From NCBI GenBank assembly GCA_029939635.1, contig JAOZSN010000101.1:1-7139 (forward strand): 7,139 bases of DNA. Direction: 5' to 3'. The stretch comes from Deltaproteobacteria bacterium (GTDB lineage Bacteria > Desulfobacterota > Desulfobulbia > Desulfobulbales > SURF-16). The position numbers and the translations under genes are program-made. The notes below the pieces were generated by a model, which saw only the letters and a list, made by a program, of their open reading frames with translations, ran no database searches and was not told the origin of the DNA. This document shows positions 6,286 to 7,139 of this stretch, in pieces (the stretch's first letter is position 1; every line of letters begins with the position of its first letter).

Positions 6286-6882
6286 ATGAAATTAATCCGT
6301 ACCATCATCCTCATCTCTACCCTTGCCCTTCTCCCCGCCTGTGGCGGACCTGCCATCCAATATGGTGATGCCACTGGTGTGGAAACCACATCCATGGGTT
6401 TTGGTTCCACTGATTTGCAGACCATTGCTGCTAAGCTGGTGGACGACCTGCTCTCCTTTCCTCCCATTACCCAAGAGACGATGACCCGCCGGCCAGTTGT
6501 CTTTGTTGACACCATTAAAAACAAGACTACTGAGCATATTGATACAGAATCTATCACCGACACCATCCAGACTAAACTTATCCAGTCAGGCAAATTCCGC
6601 TTTATAGATATGACCGCTGTTAAGGCCATGCAGGCCCAGTTTGACTTTCAGTCAGACAGTGGCATGGTTGATCCCATGAAGGCAGTGGCCTTTGGCAAGC
6701 AAATCGGTGCGGAATATATGCTCTATGGCAATATGTCCTCCATTGTTAAGCGTGATAAAAAGAACCAGGATATCTATTACAAATTTTCACTGAAACTCAT
6801 CAACATGCAGAGCGGTATTCTCGAGTGGATGGGTGAAAAAGAGATTCGTAAGGTAGGCAAGAAGGGATTTATTGCTATGTAA
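6286..6882 (+). CDS. lpoB: LpoB-family lipoprotein (peptidoglycan-synthase activator-like)
   Basis: A 198-aa lipoprotein related to LpoB (PF13036), the outer-membrane activator that in E. coli reaches through the periplasm to stimulate PBP1B. The signal peptide ends LPAC, lipidated Cys19. The globular domain begins near residue 40 and shows the family landmarks in order: RRPVVFVDTIKNKT (68-81), compared with VLLVDSVNNRT in E. coli; ITDTIQTKLIQSGKFRFID (90-108), compared with LRNALANNGKFTLV; GKQIGAEYMLYGNMSS (137-152), compared with ARNVGAHYVLY; and LKLINMQSGILEWMGEKEIR (169-188), compared with LMLVQTGEIIWSGKG. The long proline-rich linker of enterobacterial LpoB is absent: only about 20 residues separate the lipid anchor from the domain. 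It is last in the COG3014-ycfL-lpoB operon, 37 bp after ycfL. Activation of a PBP1-type synthase is the family function; whether a UB2H-bearing partner exists in this organism is unknown. No clear terminator follows the stop. Confidence 0.88.
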   Translation: MKLIRTIILISTLALLPACGGPAIQYGDATGVETTSMGFGSTDLQTIAAKLVDDLLSFPPITQETMTRRPVVFVDTIKNKTTEHIDTESITDTIQTKLIQSGKFRFIDMTAVKAMQAQFDFQSDSGMVDPMKAVAFGKQIGAEYMLYGNMSSIVKRDKKNQDIYYKFSLKLINMQSGILEWMGEKEIRKVGKKGFIAM

Positions 6883-6904
6883 AAAATCCCTCAATGACAA
6901 TAAT

Positions 6905-6934
6905 CGAATTACGAACAATCGAACGACGAACAAT
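6905..6934 (+). repeat. Two tandem copies of a 15-bp CGAA/ACGAACAAT repeat
   Basis: Positions 6905-6919 and 6920-6934 are adjacent 15-bp units that match at 13 of 15 bases, both ending ACGAACAAT. They mark the junction between the lpoB stop region and the RHS remnant. The 15-bp unit keeps the RHS frame open (SNYEQ then SNDEQ), but this is probably chance, since the reading has no start codon. Confidence 0.6.
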
Positions 6935-7119
6935 TCTATAGTAGTTGGCAGTTTTGGTACCTTAACGACCATCTGGGCACACCTATGACTATGATCGACC
7001 AGTCTGGGGCAGTGATTTGGTCAGCGAGGTATAATACCTATGGAAAAGCTGAAGTATATCCTCCCTCAACTGTAGAAAAAAATCTCCGTTTCGCGGGCCA
7101 GTATTACGATAGCGAGACT

Positions 7120-7139
7120 GGGGACCGAATTCCGGGGAC
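7120..7139. repeat. GGGGAC direct repeat around GAATTC, edge of a further repeat element
   Basis: GGGGAC occurs at 7120-7125 and 7134-7139, flanking CGAATTCC. It starts exactly where the RHS homology ends. GAATTCCGGGGAC-type motifs often accompany REP-like repeats and their single-strand transposases in other genomes, from general recollection. Only 20 bp are visible, so the identity is uncertain. Confidence 0.3.

Larger units (their letters stand above)
6904..7139 (+). pseudogene. RHS-repeat core fragment lacking its 5' end
   Basis: From about 6946 the plus-strand frame reads WQFWYLNDHLGTPMTMIDQS, then VIWSARYNTYGKAEV and LRFAGQYYDSETG, the highly conserved end of the RHS/YD-repeat core barrel that normally precedes a variable C-terminal toxin tip (compare NDHLGTPQ...WSARYDAWG...LRFQGQYFDAETG). 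RHS proteins are normally over 1000 aa; here the frame is opened by a stop at 6901-6903, and the first in-frame Met lies inside the motif. No upstream repeats exist, because lpoB ends at 6882. After ETG the usual continuation LHYNRFRYYDP is replaced by GDRIPG, so homology is lost just before the window ends. This is best read as a displaced or decayed RHS tip fragment. A programmed or recombined continuation beyond the window cannot be excluded. Confidence 0.8.

Overview
The window is a piece of a Gram-negative bacterial chromosome. It has a moderate, slightly AT-leaning composition, three consecutive lipoproteins with clear lipoboxes, and several small repeat or mobile-element remnants in the gaps. 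Gene content and repeat style fit a Desulfobulbaceae-like member of the Desulfobacterota. That placement is an inference from protein flavour and repeats and was not tested by any search.

Layout. Positions 1-571 (minus) hold the N-terminal quarter of phosphoenolpyruvate synthase (ppsA), cut by the window edge. A 529-bp divergent intergenic region follows. It contains a good sigma70-type promoter for ppsA bracketed by two exact 11-bp repeats, and a weaker promoter candidate for the next gene. Positions 1101-2804 (plus) encode a 567-aa alpha-D-phosphohexomutase, probably a phosphoglucomutase. Together with ppsA it suggests a gluconeogenesis or sugar-phosphate neighbourhood. A palindromic REP-like element (2814-2896) sits between this gene and a convergent gene at 2904-4019 (minus). 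That gene encodes a soluble hybrid kinase with the order receiver, HisKA-like, HATPase.

Immediately upstream of the kinase lies a 154-bp MITE-like element (4044-4197) with near-perfect 33-bp terminal inverted repeats. An AT-rich promoter region then drives a three-gene lipoprotein operon. Its members are a COG3014-type 466-aa lipoprotein with TPR-like helices (4409-5809), a YcfL/DUF1425 lipoprotein (5862-6248) and an LpoB-family peptidoglycan-synthase activator-like lipoprotein (6286-6882). The same trio is known from gammaproteobacteria such as Vibrio, where the LpoB family activates the bifunctional peptidoglycan synthase PBP1B. Here LpoB lacks the long proline-rich linker of the E. coli protein.

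The right end (6904-7139) is a decayed or orphan RHS-repeat core fragment with no start codon. It is preceded by a short tandem repeat, and its homology stops at a GGGGAC-containing repeat at the window edge.

The clearest candidates for something undescribed are the MITE-like element next to the kinase start, the REP-like palindrome, the paired 11-bp repeats around the ppsA promoter, and the linker-less LpoB in its operon. I see no CRISPR array, tRNA, rRNA or complete transposase.
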